Shown piece after piece: positions 41,914-51,196 of a stretch of DNA of 64,000 bases; the first letter of the stretch is position 1, and every line of letters starts with the position of its first letter. The notes below the pieces were generated by a model that had not been told where the DNA came from, did no database searches, and saw nothing but the letters and a program-made list of their open reading frames with translations. Made by a program: the position numbers and the translations under genes. The stretch is from Falsiroseomonas ponticola (lineage in GTDB: Bacteria > Pseudomonadota > Alphaproteobacteria > Acetobacterales > Acetobacteraceae). Location of the stretch: NCBI RefSeq assembly GCF_016805305.1, contig NZ_JAERQN010000002.1, forward strand, positions 248,001 through 312,000, in the 5' to 3' direction.

Positions 41914-44900
41914 ATGAAGTCCAGGAAGTACCGAGCGAGGCGTCACGCCCGGCCGCGTTCGGTCGTCGTCGTTCCCGTCTTCATCCTGGTGGGCGTCGCC
42001 GCGCCCGGCGTGGCCGGGGAGGTGGTGACGGCGGACCGCACCCTGACCGGCACGCAGAACGGCGCCTTCGGCAGCGGCTACCTGGTGCAGGGCGCGACGC
42101 TGACCATCAGCAATGCCACCGTCTCCAACTTCGTGACGCAGGGCGGGGCGGGCAGCGGCGGGGGCGCCGGGCTGGGCGGCGTGGTCTTCGTCGATTCGGG
42201 CGCCAGCCTGGTGCTGAACAGCGTGACCATGGCGGGCAACAGCGCCATCGGCGGCACCGGCGGCAGCGGCTTCACGGGGGGTGTGCTGAACGGGCTGCTG
42301 ACGGCCACCGCCAATGGCGCCAATGGCAGCACCGGCACGGTGTTCAGCGACAACGTCGTCCTGATCGGCGACGGCAACGGCAACGGCATGCTGGGCGGCA
42401 ATGGCGGCAATGCCGGGGCGGGCACCGCCGGCTTCGGCGGCACGGGCGGCACCGGCGGGCGCGGCAGCGATGGCTGGGCCACGAACCCCGCGCTGATCTA
42501 TGCGGTCACCCAGGCGACCGTCGCGGAAGCCGTCGCGATCGCGGAGGTGACCGCGGCCTCGGCCGAGGTGCCACCCAACCCCGCCCAGGCCATCGCCGCC
42601 GCCGCGGCCCTGGTCGCCGCGACGGCGGCGCTGGGGGAGGCGACGGCCCAGCTCGTCACCTGGGAGAATGCGCTGGCGGCGGGCGATGTGGGGCTGGGCG
42701 GCGATGGCGGCGCGGGCGGCGTCGGCGGCCAGGGCAGCTTCGGCTTCGGCGGCGGCCGTGGCGGCGCGGGCGGTGCGGGCGGCACGGGCGAGGGCGGCGC
42801 GCGGGATGGGCTGGGCGGCGCGGGCGGCACGGGTGGCGCGGGCGGGTTCGGCGCCGGCGGTGGCTCCGGTGGCCATGGCGGGCTGGGCGCCACGCGGGGC
42901 GCGGCGGGTGCGGGCGGCGCGGCGGGCTTCGGCGGCGGCGTGGGCAGCAGCGGCGTGGGCAACGGCGTGGCGGCCAGCGCGGGCGGCGGCGGCGGGTCGG
43001 GCCTGGGCGGCGCGGTCTTCGTGCGGGATGGCGGGTCGCTGACCATCACCGGGAACACCACCCTCGGATCCAATACCGTGCTGGCCGGCGGCAGCCTGAA
43101 TGGCGGGGCCGTCGGCTCCACCGCGGGCAGCGACATCTTCGCCATGCGGGGCGCCACCGTCACCTTCGCGGCCGGGGCGGGCAACACCATCACGGTGAAT
43201 GGCGGCATCGCCGATGACAGCGCGGCCAGCATCAGCTTCGGCAGCGTGGCCACCGGGCAGGGCGCCAGCGTCACCATCGCCAGCGGCCTCGTCATCTTCA
43301 ACGGCACCAACACCTATACCGGGGAGACGCGGATCACCGGCGGCGCGCTGCGCGCGGTGGATGGCGTGGGGCTGCACAATGCCAGCAACCTGAACCTGGC
43401 CGGCGGCGTGCTGGAATCCAGCGGCACCTTCAGCCGCTTCATCGGCGCCCAGCCCGGGCGGGTGCAATGGACGGGATCCGGCGGCTTCGCGGGCGGGGGC
43501 GGGGACCTGACGGTGTCGCTGAATGGCGGCGCCGGGCTCACCTGGGGCAGCACCGGCTTCGTCGCGAACACGGACAGCCTGGTGCTCGGCTCCGCGACCG
43601 CCACGGGCAACGTGACCTTCGCCAATGCCATCGACCTCGGCGGCGGCACGCGCACGGTCCGGGTGGAGGAGAATGGCGGCAACGAGGCCGTGCTGGCCGG
43701 CGTGCTGTCCAATGGCGGGCTGAATGTCACGGGCAACCGGGGCAGCGCGCGGCTCGTGCTGACGGCGGCCAATGACTATGCCGGCGCCACCACCATCCAG
43801 TCCGGCACGCTGGCGCTGCGCGGCGGCGGCAGCATCGCGACATCGAGCGGCGTCACGGTCGATTCCGGCGCGAGCTTCGACATCGCGGGCACGACGTCCG
43901 GCGCCAGCATCCGGCAACTGTCGGGGCAGGGGGCGGTGGCGCTGGGCGCGCGGACGCTGACCATCACCCAGGGCGGCACGACCTTCGCGGGCGCGATCGG
44001 CGGCACGGGCGGGCTGACCATCGCGGCGGGCACGCAGACGCTGACGGGCAGCAACACCTTCACCGGCCAGGCCACCATCGCATCCGGCGCCACGCTGGCG
44101 CTCTCCGGCACGGGCAGCATCGCGGGCGCGTCCCGCGTGGCGGCGGAGGGCAGCTTCGACATCAGCGCCACGACCGGCGGCGCCAGCATCGGCAGCCTGT
44201 CCGGCGCCGGCAGCGTGGCGCTGGGGGCGCGGACGCTGACCATCACGGCCGGCGCGCACAGCTTCGCGGGCGCGATCGGCGGCACGGGCGGGCTGACCCT
44301 CTCCGGCGGGACGCAGACGCTGACGGGCAGCAACGGCTTCACCGGCCAGGCCAGCGTCGCCCATGGCGCGACGCTGGTGCTCTCGGGCGGCGGCAGCATC
44401 GCGCAGGCCTCGCAGCTGCAGCTCGGCGGCACGCTGGACGTCACGGGCAATACGGCGACGGCGATCCGCACCCTGGCGGGCACGGGCACGGCGGCGCTGG
44501 GCGGCACGACGCTGACCATCACCGCCGGCAGCACCAGCTTCGGCGGCGGCATCACCGGCACGGGATCCAGCCTGCTGCGCGTGACGGGCGGGACGCAGAC
44601 GCTGACGGGGGCGAATGCGGGCTTCGCCGGCACGGCGCGGGTGGATAGCGGCGCGACGCTGGCGCTGAACGGCGCGGGCGGCCTGGCCAATGCGGCGCTG
44701 GTGCAGGCCGATGGCACCTTCAGCATCGCGGATACGACGGCGGGCGCCGGCATTACGACCCTGGCGGGCACGGGCAGCGTGGCGCTGGGCGCGCAGCGCC
44801 TGACCATCACGGCGGGCAGCACAAGCTTCGGCGGCAGCATCGGCGGCACGGGCGGCGTGACAATCGCGGGCGGCACGCAGACGCTGACCGGCGGCAACGG

Positions 44901-47900
44901 CTTCACCGGCAGCGCCATCATCGATGCGGGCGCGACGCTGGCGCTGGCGGGCAGCGGCGCCATCGCCGCCGCATCGGCGGTGCAGGCGGATGGCAACTTC
45001 GACATCAGCGCGCGCGCCGGCGGCGCGAGCATCCGCACGCTGACGGGCGGCGGCACGGTGGCGCTGGGGGCGGAGCGCCTGACCATCACGGCGGGCAGCA
45101 CGGGCTTCGCGGGCAGCATCGGCGGGACGGGCGGCATCACCATCGCGGGCGGCACGCAGACGCTGACCGGCGGCAACGGCTTCACCGGCGCCGCCATCAT
45201 CGATGCGGGCGCGACGCTGGCGCTGACGGGGGCGGGCAGCGTGGCGGCGGCCGAGCGCCTGCGCGCCGATGGCAGCTTCAGCATCGCCGGCACCGGCGCG
45301 GGCGCGGCCATCACGACGCTGGAAGGCACGGGCAGCGTCGCGCTGGGCACGCGCAGCCTGACCATCACGGCGGGCAGCACCGGCTTCGCGGGCGGCATCG
45401 CGGGCAGCGGGGGCGTCATCGTCGCGGGCGGGACGCAGGCGCTGTCCGGCACCAACGCCTTCACCGGCGCGGCCGTCATCGAGGTGGGCGCGACGCTGGC
45501 GCTGACGGGCAGCGGCAGCATCGCCGCCTCCGCGGGCGTGCTGGCCGACGGCACGCTCGACATCGCGGGCAGCACGGCCGGCGCCGCGATCCGCACGCTG
45601 GAGGGTTCGGGCAGCGTCGCGCTGGGCGCGCGGACGCTGACCATCACGGCGGGCAGCACGACCTTCGCGGGCGTGATCGGCGGCAGTGGCGGCGTGACCG
45701 TCGCCGGCGGCACGCAGCGCCTGGCGGGCGCCAATACGCTGACCGGCACCGTCGGGGTCGATGCGGGGGCCACGCTGGAACTGGCGGGCGCGGGCAGCAT
45801 CGCCGATGCCGCCGCGCTGCGCAGCGATGGCGTCGCCTCCATCGCCGGCACCAGCGGGGGCGCCTCGATCCGGTCGCTGTCGGGCGGCGGCGTGATGCGG
45901 CTCGGCACCCGGACGCTGACCATCACGGCGGGCAGCACGGATTTCGCGGGCGGCATCACGGGCAGCGGTGGCGTCACGGTCACCGGCGGCACGCAGCAGC
46001 TCTCGGGCCAGAACATCTTCCGCGGCGCGCTCACCATCGCCTCCTCCGCCGTGCTGGAACTGGCGGGGACGGGCAGCGTGGCGGAGGCTTCGATCGTCGA
46101 TGTCGCCGGCACCTTCGGCATCGGCGCCACCAGCGCGGGCGCCGCCATCACCACGCTGGCGGGCGCGGGCAGCGTGGCGCTGGGCGCGCGGCGGCTGACG
46201 GTGACGGCCGCCAGCACGGAATTCACGGGCAGCATCGGCGGCACGGGCGGCTTCGCCGTCAGCGGCGGGACGATGACGCTGAGCGGCCTCAACAGCTACA
46301 GCGGCGGCACCTTCGTGACCCATGGCGCGACGCTGGCGGTGGCGGGCGACGGGGCGCTGGGGGCGGCGTCGGGCGGCATCAGCCTGGATGACGGGCGGCT
46401 GCGCTTCCTGGCGGATGCGACCTCCGCCCGCGCCATCACGCTGGCGGGCAGCGGCACGGTGGATACCAACCGCCGGGCCATCACCCTCTCCGGCGCCATC
46501 GGCGGCGCCGGCCAGCTGGTGGCGGATGGCGGCGGCGTGCTGACGCTGACGGGCAGCAACAGCTACAGCGGCGGCACGCTGGTGATCGGCGGCACCACGC
46601 TGGCCGTCGGCAGCGATGCGGCACTCGGCGAGCCCACCGCGCCGCTGGTGATCGACAACGGCAAGCTGCTGGCGCTGGCGAGCTTCAATTCGACCCGGCC
46701 GATCCAGGTGAATCAGGCCGGCGAGATCGATGCCAATGGCTTCGTGCTGAACCTGAGCGGGCCGATCGCCATGCAGCAGGCGAATGCGCCCGACGTCACG
46801 CTATTCAACGGCAATGCCACCGTGCAGGGGCCGATCACGGTGGGGGCCGAGGGGCTGACCGTGCTGGCCAATGCCACGCTGCGCGGCACCGGGCAGGTCT
46901 ATACCCCCACCACCATCAACGGCGTGCTGGCGCCGGGCAACAGCCCGGGCACGCTGACCTTCCTGGCCCCCGTCGTGATGGGGTCCTCCGGCACGCTGCG
47001 GCTCGACATCGATGGGCCGGGCACGGGGACGGGGGCGGGCAACTACAGCCGCGTCGTCGTGGCTGGCGGCAGCTTCACGGCGCAGGGCGGCACCATCATC
47101 CCCGTGCTGCGCGGCATCACCGGCGACGCCACCAATGCCTACAGCCCGCCGGTCGGCCAGGCCTTCACCGTGGTGCAGGCGGATGGCGGCGTGCTGGGCA
47201 GCTTCGCCGGGCTGACGCAGCCCGAGGGGCTGCTGCCCGGCAGCCGGATGGATGCGCTCTACACCGCGCAGGCGCTGACGCTCTACGCCACGCCCGCCAC
47301 CTACGCGAACCTCAACCCCTTCGGCATCGGGCTGACGCCGAACCAGCGCGGCGTCGCGGCCGGGCTGGATGCGCTGCGGCCGGAGCCCGGCCTGCGCACG
47401 GATGCGGAGCGGACGGCGGTGCTCGCCACGCTGTTCAGCCAGGCGCCGGCGGCCCTGCCGCCGCTGATGACGCGCCTGGCCGGCACGATCTATGGCGATG
47501 CGCTGGCGGTCGGCATCGACCGCAGCCGCGCCTTCGGCGAGGTGATCGCGGCGGAGATGGCGGCGCGGCGCGGCCTGGCGGGGCGCGCCACGCTGGCGGC
47601 GGAAGGCGGCCGCACCGCCTGGGCCAGCGGCTTCGGGGGCAATGCGCGCTTCGACGCCACCGGCGACACGGGCTACCGCGCCAGCACCAGCGGCATGGCG
47701 GTGGGCATGGATGTCCGCCTGGAGGGCGGCGTGCTGCTGGGCCTGGCGCTGGGCGGCAGCAGCGGGCGCATCAGCAGCAGCGGCGCCGATGCGCGCGTGG
47801 GCGGAGAGGCGGTGCACGGCGCGCTCTATGCCAGCTGGACCCGGGGGCCGTTCTTCGTGGATGCGCAGGCGGGGCTCGGCCATGCCCGCGTCGCGGCGCG

Positions 47901-48432
47901 CCGCAACCTCGGCCTCAACGGGCTGTCCGCGCATGGCTCGGGCGGGGGTCTCGGCACCGCCGCGGCGATCGAGGCCGGCACGCGGCACAGCCTTGGCGGC
48001 TGGCAGGTGCAGCCGAGCCTCGGCCTGCGGCATGACACGCTGTCGCGCGGCCGGCTGGCGGAACAGGGGGCGAGCGTCCTCTCGCTCACGGTGGAGGACA
48101 GCCAGCTGAGCCGGCTGCGCGCCACCGCCGGCCTGCGGGCGGAGACGGTGGCGAGCCTCGGCGATGGCTACACGCTGCGCCCGACGCTGCGCCTGCACCT
48201 GGCGCAGGAGCTGGAGGAGGCGGCCGCCCGCACCACCAGCACCTTCGCCGGCGCGCCGGGCACGGCCATGACGGCGGAAAGCGCGAAGCGGGGCCGCACG
48301 GCGGCGCTGGGCGGGGTGGGGATCGACCTCGGCCTGCCGGGGGGCGTCACGCTCTTCGCCGCCTATGACGGCGTGGTGCAGGCCGATGTGTCGAGCCATG
48401 CCGGCCAGATCGGCGCGCGCTTCCAGTGGTGA
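41914..48432 (+). CDS. Large autotransporter (type Va) with tandem beta-helical repeats
   Basis: 2172 aa outer-membrane/surface protein. N-terminal signal region (about residues 1-45; basic start then VVVVPVFILVGVAAPGVAG). Residues about 70-370 are Gly-rich with an embedded Ala-rich helical insert (from about 190 to 260). Nine tandem repeats follow (about residues 680-1460), seven of the eight steps within 1 or 4 residues of 93. PATR-type repeats with TLTITAGST and GGTQTLTG recur. The barrel domain starts near residue 1898 (RTAWASGFGGNARFD) and ends in the aromatic F-Q-W. Upstream in-frame extension (54 aa) rejected. Adhesin or biofilm role inferred. Confidence 0.9.
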   Translation: MKSRKYRARRHARPRSVVVVPVFILVGVAAPGVAGEVVTADRTLTGTQNGAFGSGYLVQGATLTISNATVSNFVTQGGAGSGGGAGLGGVVFVDSGASLVLNSVTMAGNSAIGGTGGSGFTGGVLNGLLTATANGANGSTGTVFSDNVVLIGDGNGNGMLGGNGGNAGAGTAGFGGTGGTGGRGSDGWATNPALIYAVTQATVAEAVAIAEVTAASAEVPPNPAQAIAAAAALVAATAALGEATAQLVTWENALAAGDVGLGGDGGAGGVGGQGSFGFGGGRGGAGGAGGTGEGGARDGLGGAGGTGGAGGFGAGGGSGGHGGLGATRGAAGAGGAAGFGGGVGSSGVGNGVAASAGGGGGSGLGGAVFVRDGGSLTITGNTTLGSNTVLAGGSLNGGAVGSTAGSDIFAMRGATVTFAAGAGNTITVNGGIADDSAASISFGSVATGQGASVTIASGLVIFNGTNTYTGETRITGGALRAVDGVGLHNASNLNLAGGVLESSGTFSRFIGAQPGRVQWTGSGGFAGGGGDLTVSLNGGAGLTWGSTGFVANTDSLVLGSATATGNVTFANAIDLGGGTRTVRVEENGGNEAVLAGVLSNGGLNVTGNRGSARLVLTAANDYAGATTIQSGTLALRGGGSIATSSGVTVDSGASFDIAGTTSGASIRQLSGQGAVALGARTLTITQGGTTFAGAIGGTGGLTIAAGTQTLTGSNTFTGQATIASGATLALSGTGSIAGASRVAAEGSFDISATTGGASIGSLSGAGSVALGARTLTITAGAHSFAGAIGGTGGLTLSGGTQTLTGSNGFTGQASVAHGATLVLSGGGSIAQASQLQLGGTLDVTGNTATAIRTLAGTGTAALGGTTLTITAGSTSFGGGITGTGSSLLRVTGGTQTLTGANAGFAGTARVDSGATLALNGAGGLANAALVQADGTFSIADTTAGAGITTLAGTGSVALGAQRLTITAGSTSFGGSIGGTGGVTIAGGTQTLTGGNGFTGSAIIDAGATLALAGSGAIAAASAVQADGNFDISARAGGASIRTLTGGGTVALGAERLTITAGSTGFAGSIGGTGGITIAGGTQTLTGGNGFTGAAIIDAGATLALTGAGSVAAAERLRADGSFSIAGTGAGAAITTLEGTGSVALGTRSLTITAGSTGFAGGIAGSGGVIVAGGTQALSGTNAFTGAAVIEVGATLALTGSGSIAASAGVLADGTLDIAGSTAGAAIRTLEGSGSVALGARTLTITAGSTTFAGVIGGSGGVTVAGGTQRLAGANTLTGTVGVDAGATLELAGAGSIADAAALRSDGVASIAGTSGGASIRSLSGGGVMRLGTRTLTITAGSTDFAGGITGSGGVTVTGGTQQLSGQNIFRGALTIASSAVLELAGTGSVAEASIVDVAGTFGIGATSAGAAITTLAGAGSVALGARRLTVTAASTEFTGSIGGTGGFAVSGGTMTLSGLNSYSGGTFVTHGATLAVAGDGALGAASGGISLDDGRLRFLADATSARAITLAGSGTVDTNRRAITLSGAIGGAGQLVADGGGVLTLTGSNSYSGGTLVIGGTTLAVGSDAALGEPTAPLVIDNGKLLALASFNSTRPIQVNQAGEIDANGFVLNLSGPIAMQQANAPDVTLFNGNATVQGPITVGAEGLTVLANATLRGTGQVYTPTTINGVLAPGNSPGTLTFLAPVVMGSSGTLRLDIDGPGTGTGAGNYSRVVVAGGSFTAQGGTIIPVLRGITGDATNAYSPPVGQAFTVVQADGGVLGSFAGLTQPEGLLPGSRMDALYTAQALTLYATPATYANLNPFGIGLTPNQRGVAAGLDALRPEPGLRTDAERTAVLATLFSQAPAALPPLMTRLAGTIYGDALAVGIDRSRAFGEVIAAEMAARRGLAGRATLAAEGGRTAWASGFGGNARFDATGDTGYRASTSGMAVGMDVRLEGGVLLGLALGGSSGRISSSGADARVGGEAVHGALYASWTRGPFFVDAQAGLGHARVAARRNLGLNGLSAHGSGGGLGTAAAIEAGTRHSLGGWQVQPSLGLRHDTLSRGRLAEQGASVLSLTVEDSQLSRLRATAGLRAETVASLGDGYTLRPTLRLHLAQELEEAAARTTSTFAGAPGTAMTAESAKRGRTAALGGVGIDLGLPGGVTLFAAYDGVVQADVSSHAGQIGARFQW
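43957..46470 (+). repeat. 279-bp coding tandem repeat of the autotransporter
   Basis: The marker CTGAC(C/G) at the start of the TLTITAG-type strand recurs at 43957, 44236, 44512, 44800, 45079, 45358, 45637, 45916 and 46195. Six of eight intervals are exactly 279 bp (93 codons); the other two are 276 and 288 bp. Adjacent copies keep long identical nucleotide stretches, so copy-number change by recombination is likely. Confidence 0.88.
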
Positions 48433-48457
48433 ACCGGGCAGAGGAGGAGGAGTGACG

Positions 48458-49108
48458 ATGGATCTTCGCAGGGTCGTGCCGCGCGGGCGGCAATGGGGGC
48501 TGGCGGCGGGGCTGCTGGTGGTGGCGGGCGGCGCGGTGCTGTGGCCGCTGGTGGGGCCGGTGGCGCAGCCCGCGGGCCGCCCCGCGCCGAGCCCGGTGGT
48601 GACGACGCCGGGCAGCGCCCCGGCCGCCACCCCGGTGGCCACCCCGGCCGCGCTGGGCGCCGAGGCGCCGGAGCGCACCAGCGCGCAATTCGGCGACTGG
48701 TCGGTGAACTGCGCCGGCCGCGCCCCCGCGCGGGCCTGCGAGATGGTGATGGGCGTGCGCGACCAGGGCCGCCAGCTGGGCGCCGCCCTGGCGCTGGGCC
48801 GCGCGACGCGGGAGGCACCGCTGCGCCTGGTGGCGCAGTTGCCGGTGAATATCCGCGTCTCCCAGCCCGTGCGGCTGGTGCTGGAAGGGGCGGAGCCGCT
48901 GGCCCTGCCCTTCCAGAGCTGCAACCGGCTGGGCTGCTTCGCGGAGATCGAGCTGCGGGAGGATGCGGTGCGCCGCCTGCGCGCCCTGCCGGCGGAACAG
49001 CTGAGCCGGCTGGAATGGCGGGACGCGGCGGGGCAGGAGATGGCGCTGCCCGCGAGCTTCCGGGGCTTCGCCGCGGCGGCGGAGGCGCTGGCGCGGGAGA
49101 CGCGGTGA
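48458..49108 (+). CDS. Invasion-associated locus B (IalB) family protein
   Basis: 216 aa. N-terminal membrane anchor or signal (about residues 12-35), a Pro/Ala/Thr linker, then the IalB domain with QFGDWSVNCAG near its start and a Cys pair in FQSCNRLGCFAEIEL that probably forms a disulfide. Best Shine-Dalgarno of the region (GAGGAGGAGGAG). Starts 25 nt after the autotransporter stop, so the two may be co-transcribed. IalB proteins are linked to host-cell interactions in Bartonella; here a general envelope role is more likely. Confidence 0.85.
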   Translation: MDLRRVVPRGRQWGLAAGLLVVAGGAVLWPLVGPVAQPAGRPAPSPVVTTPGSAPAATPVATPAALGAEAPERTSAQFGDWSVNCAGRAPARACEMVMGVRDQGRQLGAALALGRATREAPLRLVAQLPVNIRVSQPVRLVLEGAEPLALPFQSCNRLGCFAEIELREDAVRRLRALPAEQLSRLEWRDAAGQEMALPASFRGFAAAAEALARETR

Positions 49109-49345
49109 CATTGCCAGGGCGGTGGCCTTCGCCGCGCGGTTCCTTGCGCCGATCAGTCGGCGAAGCCGATCCAGCCTGGCGCGCGCTTCATCCGGTGCGC
49201 GGGCGGCGCGAAGGCCCGGTCACCAGCGTTCAGGTGACGCGCGGCGCCCGTTCGGTCCGCCGCCTTGCCTCCCGCCTGGCCGGCCGCTCGATCCCCGCAT
49301 GAAGGGCGGGTCGGGCAGGTCGGGGGGGGGGTTGGAGAGTGCCGC

Positions 49346-49588
49346 TCAGAATCGGTTGGCGGGAACACCGTTGTCGGGCGCCGCGAAGACGGATTGCGGG
49401 GCCGGCGGGCGGCCGCCCCGAAACACCCCCCCTTCGCGGATCCTGCTGTCGGCATTCACGACGCACCGGTCCATGTCCGACGTGCCCAGCTGGACGCCTT
49501 GGCCAGCGCAGCGGCTGGCGTAGTCCAACCGGGTAGGCGCGCAGCCGGCGGCCAGCAGGGCGAGGGCGGCGAGGGGCATGAGGCGCAT
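49346..49588 (-). CDS. Small lipoprotein
   Basis: 80 aa. Signal peptide with lipobox LLAAGC: MRLMPLAALALLAAGC, so Cys16 becomes the lipidated N-terminus. The mature part has two Cys (SRCAGQG, DRCVVNADS) likely in a disulfide and a Pro-rich tail. GGAGA lies 6 nt upstream of the ATG. Family not recognised. The region 49109-49345 between this gene and the IalB gene shows no credible gene. Confidence 0.65.
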   Translation of the reverse strand: MRLMPLAALALLAAGCAPTRLDYASRCAGQGVQLGTSDMDRCVVNADSRIREGGVFRGGRPPAPQSVFAAPDNGVPANRF

Positions 49589-49980
49589 GGGCGATCTCCG
49601 CTTGAGATCGCAGGAATCGCATGCATTCCATGACCGCACCAGATAGGCATGAAATCGGCCTCCTGCGCTGCGCGCTTGGCTTCCCGTGGTTCTTTTCCCT
49701 GCGGGTGATGGGGTGCGGGTCATGCCATGAGCAGGAGACACGCGACCGGGTTGCCGCCGCCGCCCGTCGCGATGGTCTACGCTTCTGCCGCCCGCGCATT
49801 CGTGGAGGCGCCCCAGGCGCAGGCATCGGGCGCCGTTGGCGCTCAGCGGGAAGCAGGCCGGCTGCCGGAGGAAGGATCGGCCTGGCCGCCCGAAAGCCAC
49901 GCCTCAGCCCCGACCTGCACGTCTCGCCTGATCATGGTCCGGTGGCGTCCGCAGCGGTGGGGGCAACCCACTGGAAAAAA
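49589..49980. other. 392-bp gene-free stretch beside the tRNA
   Basis: No convincing gene on either strand; the open frames here have no signal peptide, motif or ribosome binding site. An 8-bp inverted repeat (49591-49598/49604-49611) lies just upstream of the lipoprotein start and could be an operator. The tRNA 3' side is followed on the minus strand by a T6 run. The composition is more mixed than in flanking genes, so this may be a remnant of an insertion at the tRNA. Confidence 0.5.
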
Positions 49981-50055
<75 letters not shown>

Positions 50056-50155
50056 ACGCTGCGGCGGGGCCTATAGCGCCCGGCGCGGCCGCGGACAACC
50101 CGCCTTGCGCCGGGACACTGCCCGAGGCGCCGAAAAGGGGCTAGCGTCGCCCCAG

Positions 50156-51196
50156 ATGCGCCGCCTCCTGCTCCTCCTTGCCAGTCTCGCCATCGGCGGC
50201 GCCGTCCTCTGGACCCTGTTCGGCCTGCCGCCGCGCGTCCGGATCGCCACCGCCACCACCGGCACGGCGATGGAGGCGGTCTATGCCACCGGGGCGGTGG
50301 AGCCGGTCCATTGGGCCCGGGTCGGCCCCGCGGTGCGCGGCCGCGTCAGCGCCGTGATGGCGGAGGAGGGGGCGCGCGTCACCGAAGGCCAGGTGCTGGC
50401 CCGGATCGATGACCGCCAGACCCGGTCGATGGCCGATGAGGCCGAGGCCCGCGCCCGCTTCGCGCAGGAAGACCTGGCCCGCACCCGCACCCTGGTGGCG
50501 CGCGACATCGCCGCCCGCGCCACGCTGGAGCGGGCGGAACGCGACGCCCGCGCCGCCCGCGCCACCGCCGATGCCGCGGTGCAGCGGCTGGATGACTACC
50601 TGGTGCGCGCGCCCACCGATGGCGTGGTGCTGCGCCGGGACGTGGAGGTGGGGGAGGTGGTCGATACTCCCGCCAGCCTGTTCTGGATCGGGGAGCCCCG
50701 GCCGCTGCGCGTGACGGCCGAGGTGGATGAGGAGGATATCGCCCGCATCGCCACCGGCCAGCGCGTGCTGCTGCGCGCCGATGCCTTCGCCGGCCGGGTG
50801 CTGACGGCGGCGGTCACGCAGATCACGCCGAAGGGCGACACCACCCGCAAGGCCTATCGCGTGCGCCTCGCCCTGCCGGACGACACGCCGCTGCTGGTCG
50901 GCATGACGGTGGAGGCGAACATCGTGCTGCGGGAGACGCCGGACGCCATCCTGCTGCCGCCCGCCGCCGTGGTGCTGCCCCCCGCGCCCCGCGGCGCGGC
51001 GCCCGGCACCGCCCGCGCCGCCCCCTTCGTCTGGGTGGTGGAGAAGGAGCGGGTGCGGCGGCGGGAGGTGGAGATCGGCGTCCAGGCGCCGCGCAGCGTG
51101 GAGATCCGGCGCGGGCTCTCGGCCGGGGAGGCGGTAGTGCTGGCGCCGCCGGAGGGCCTCGTGGACGGCCAGGCGGTCCGCCTGGCGCCGCCCTGA
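50156..51196 (+). CDS. ABC exporter periplasmic adaptor (HlyD/MacA-like membrane fusion protein)
   Basis: 346 aa. N-terminal membrane helix (LLLLLASLAIGGAVLWTLFG), lipoyl-type half at VGPAVRGRVSAVMAEEGARVTEGQVLARID, an alpha-hairpin (about residues 85-140), and the returning half VRAPTDGVVLRRDVEVGEVV. The ATG at 50156 is the only sensible start; there is no strong ribosome binding site. First gene of a three-gene tripartite-type exporter; stop overlaps the permease start (TGATG). Confidence 0.9.
   Translation: MRRLLLLLASLAIGGAVLWTLFGLPPRVRIATATTGTAMEAVYATGAVEPVHWARVGPAVRGRVSAVMAEEGARVTEGQVLARIDDRQTRSMADEAEARARFAQEDLARTRTLVARDIAARATLERAERDARAARATADAAVQRLDDYLVRAPTDGVVLRRDVEVGEVVDTPASLFWIGEPRPLRVTAEVDEEDIARIATGQRVLLRADAFAGRVLTAAVTQITPKGDTTRKAYRVRLALPDDTPLLVGMTVEANIVLRETPDAILLPPAAVVLPPAPRGAAPGTARAAPFVWVVEKERVRRREVEIGVQAPRSVEIRRGLSAGEAVVLAPPEGLVDGQAVRLAPP

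Noticed and set aside
41860..46323. A 1487-codon open frame antisense to the autotransporter, and an 838-codon frame at 43776-46292
   Set aside because: Both mirror the repetitive, stop-poor GC-rich sense gene; they are Arg/Ala/Pro-rich, have no domain or signal peptide, and repeat with the same 93-codon period.
49109..49345. Possible small genes between the IalB-like gene and the lipoprotein gene
   Set aside because: Frames lack ribosome binding sites, motifs and signal peptides; composition is consistent with a spacer or decayed sequence.
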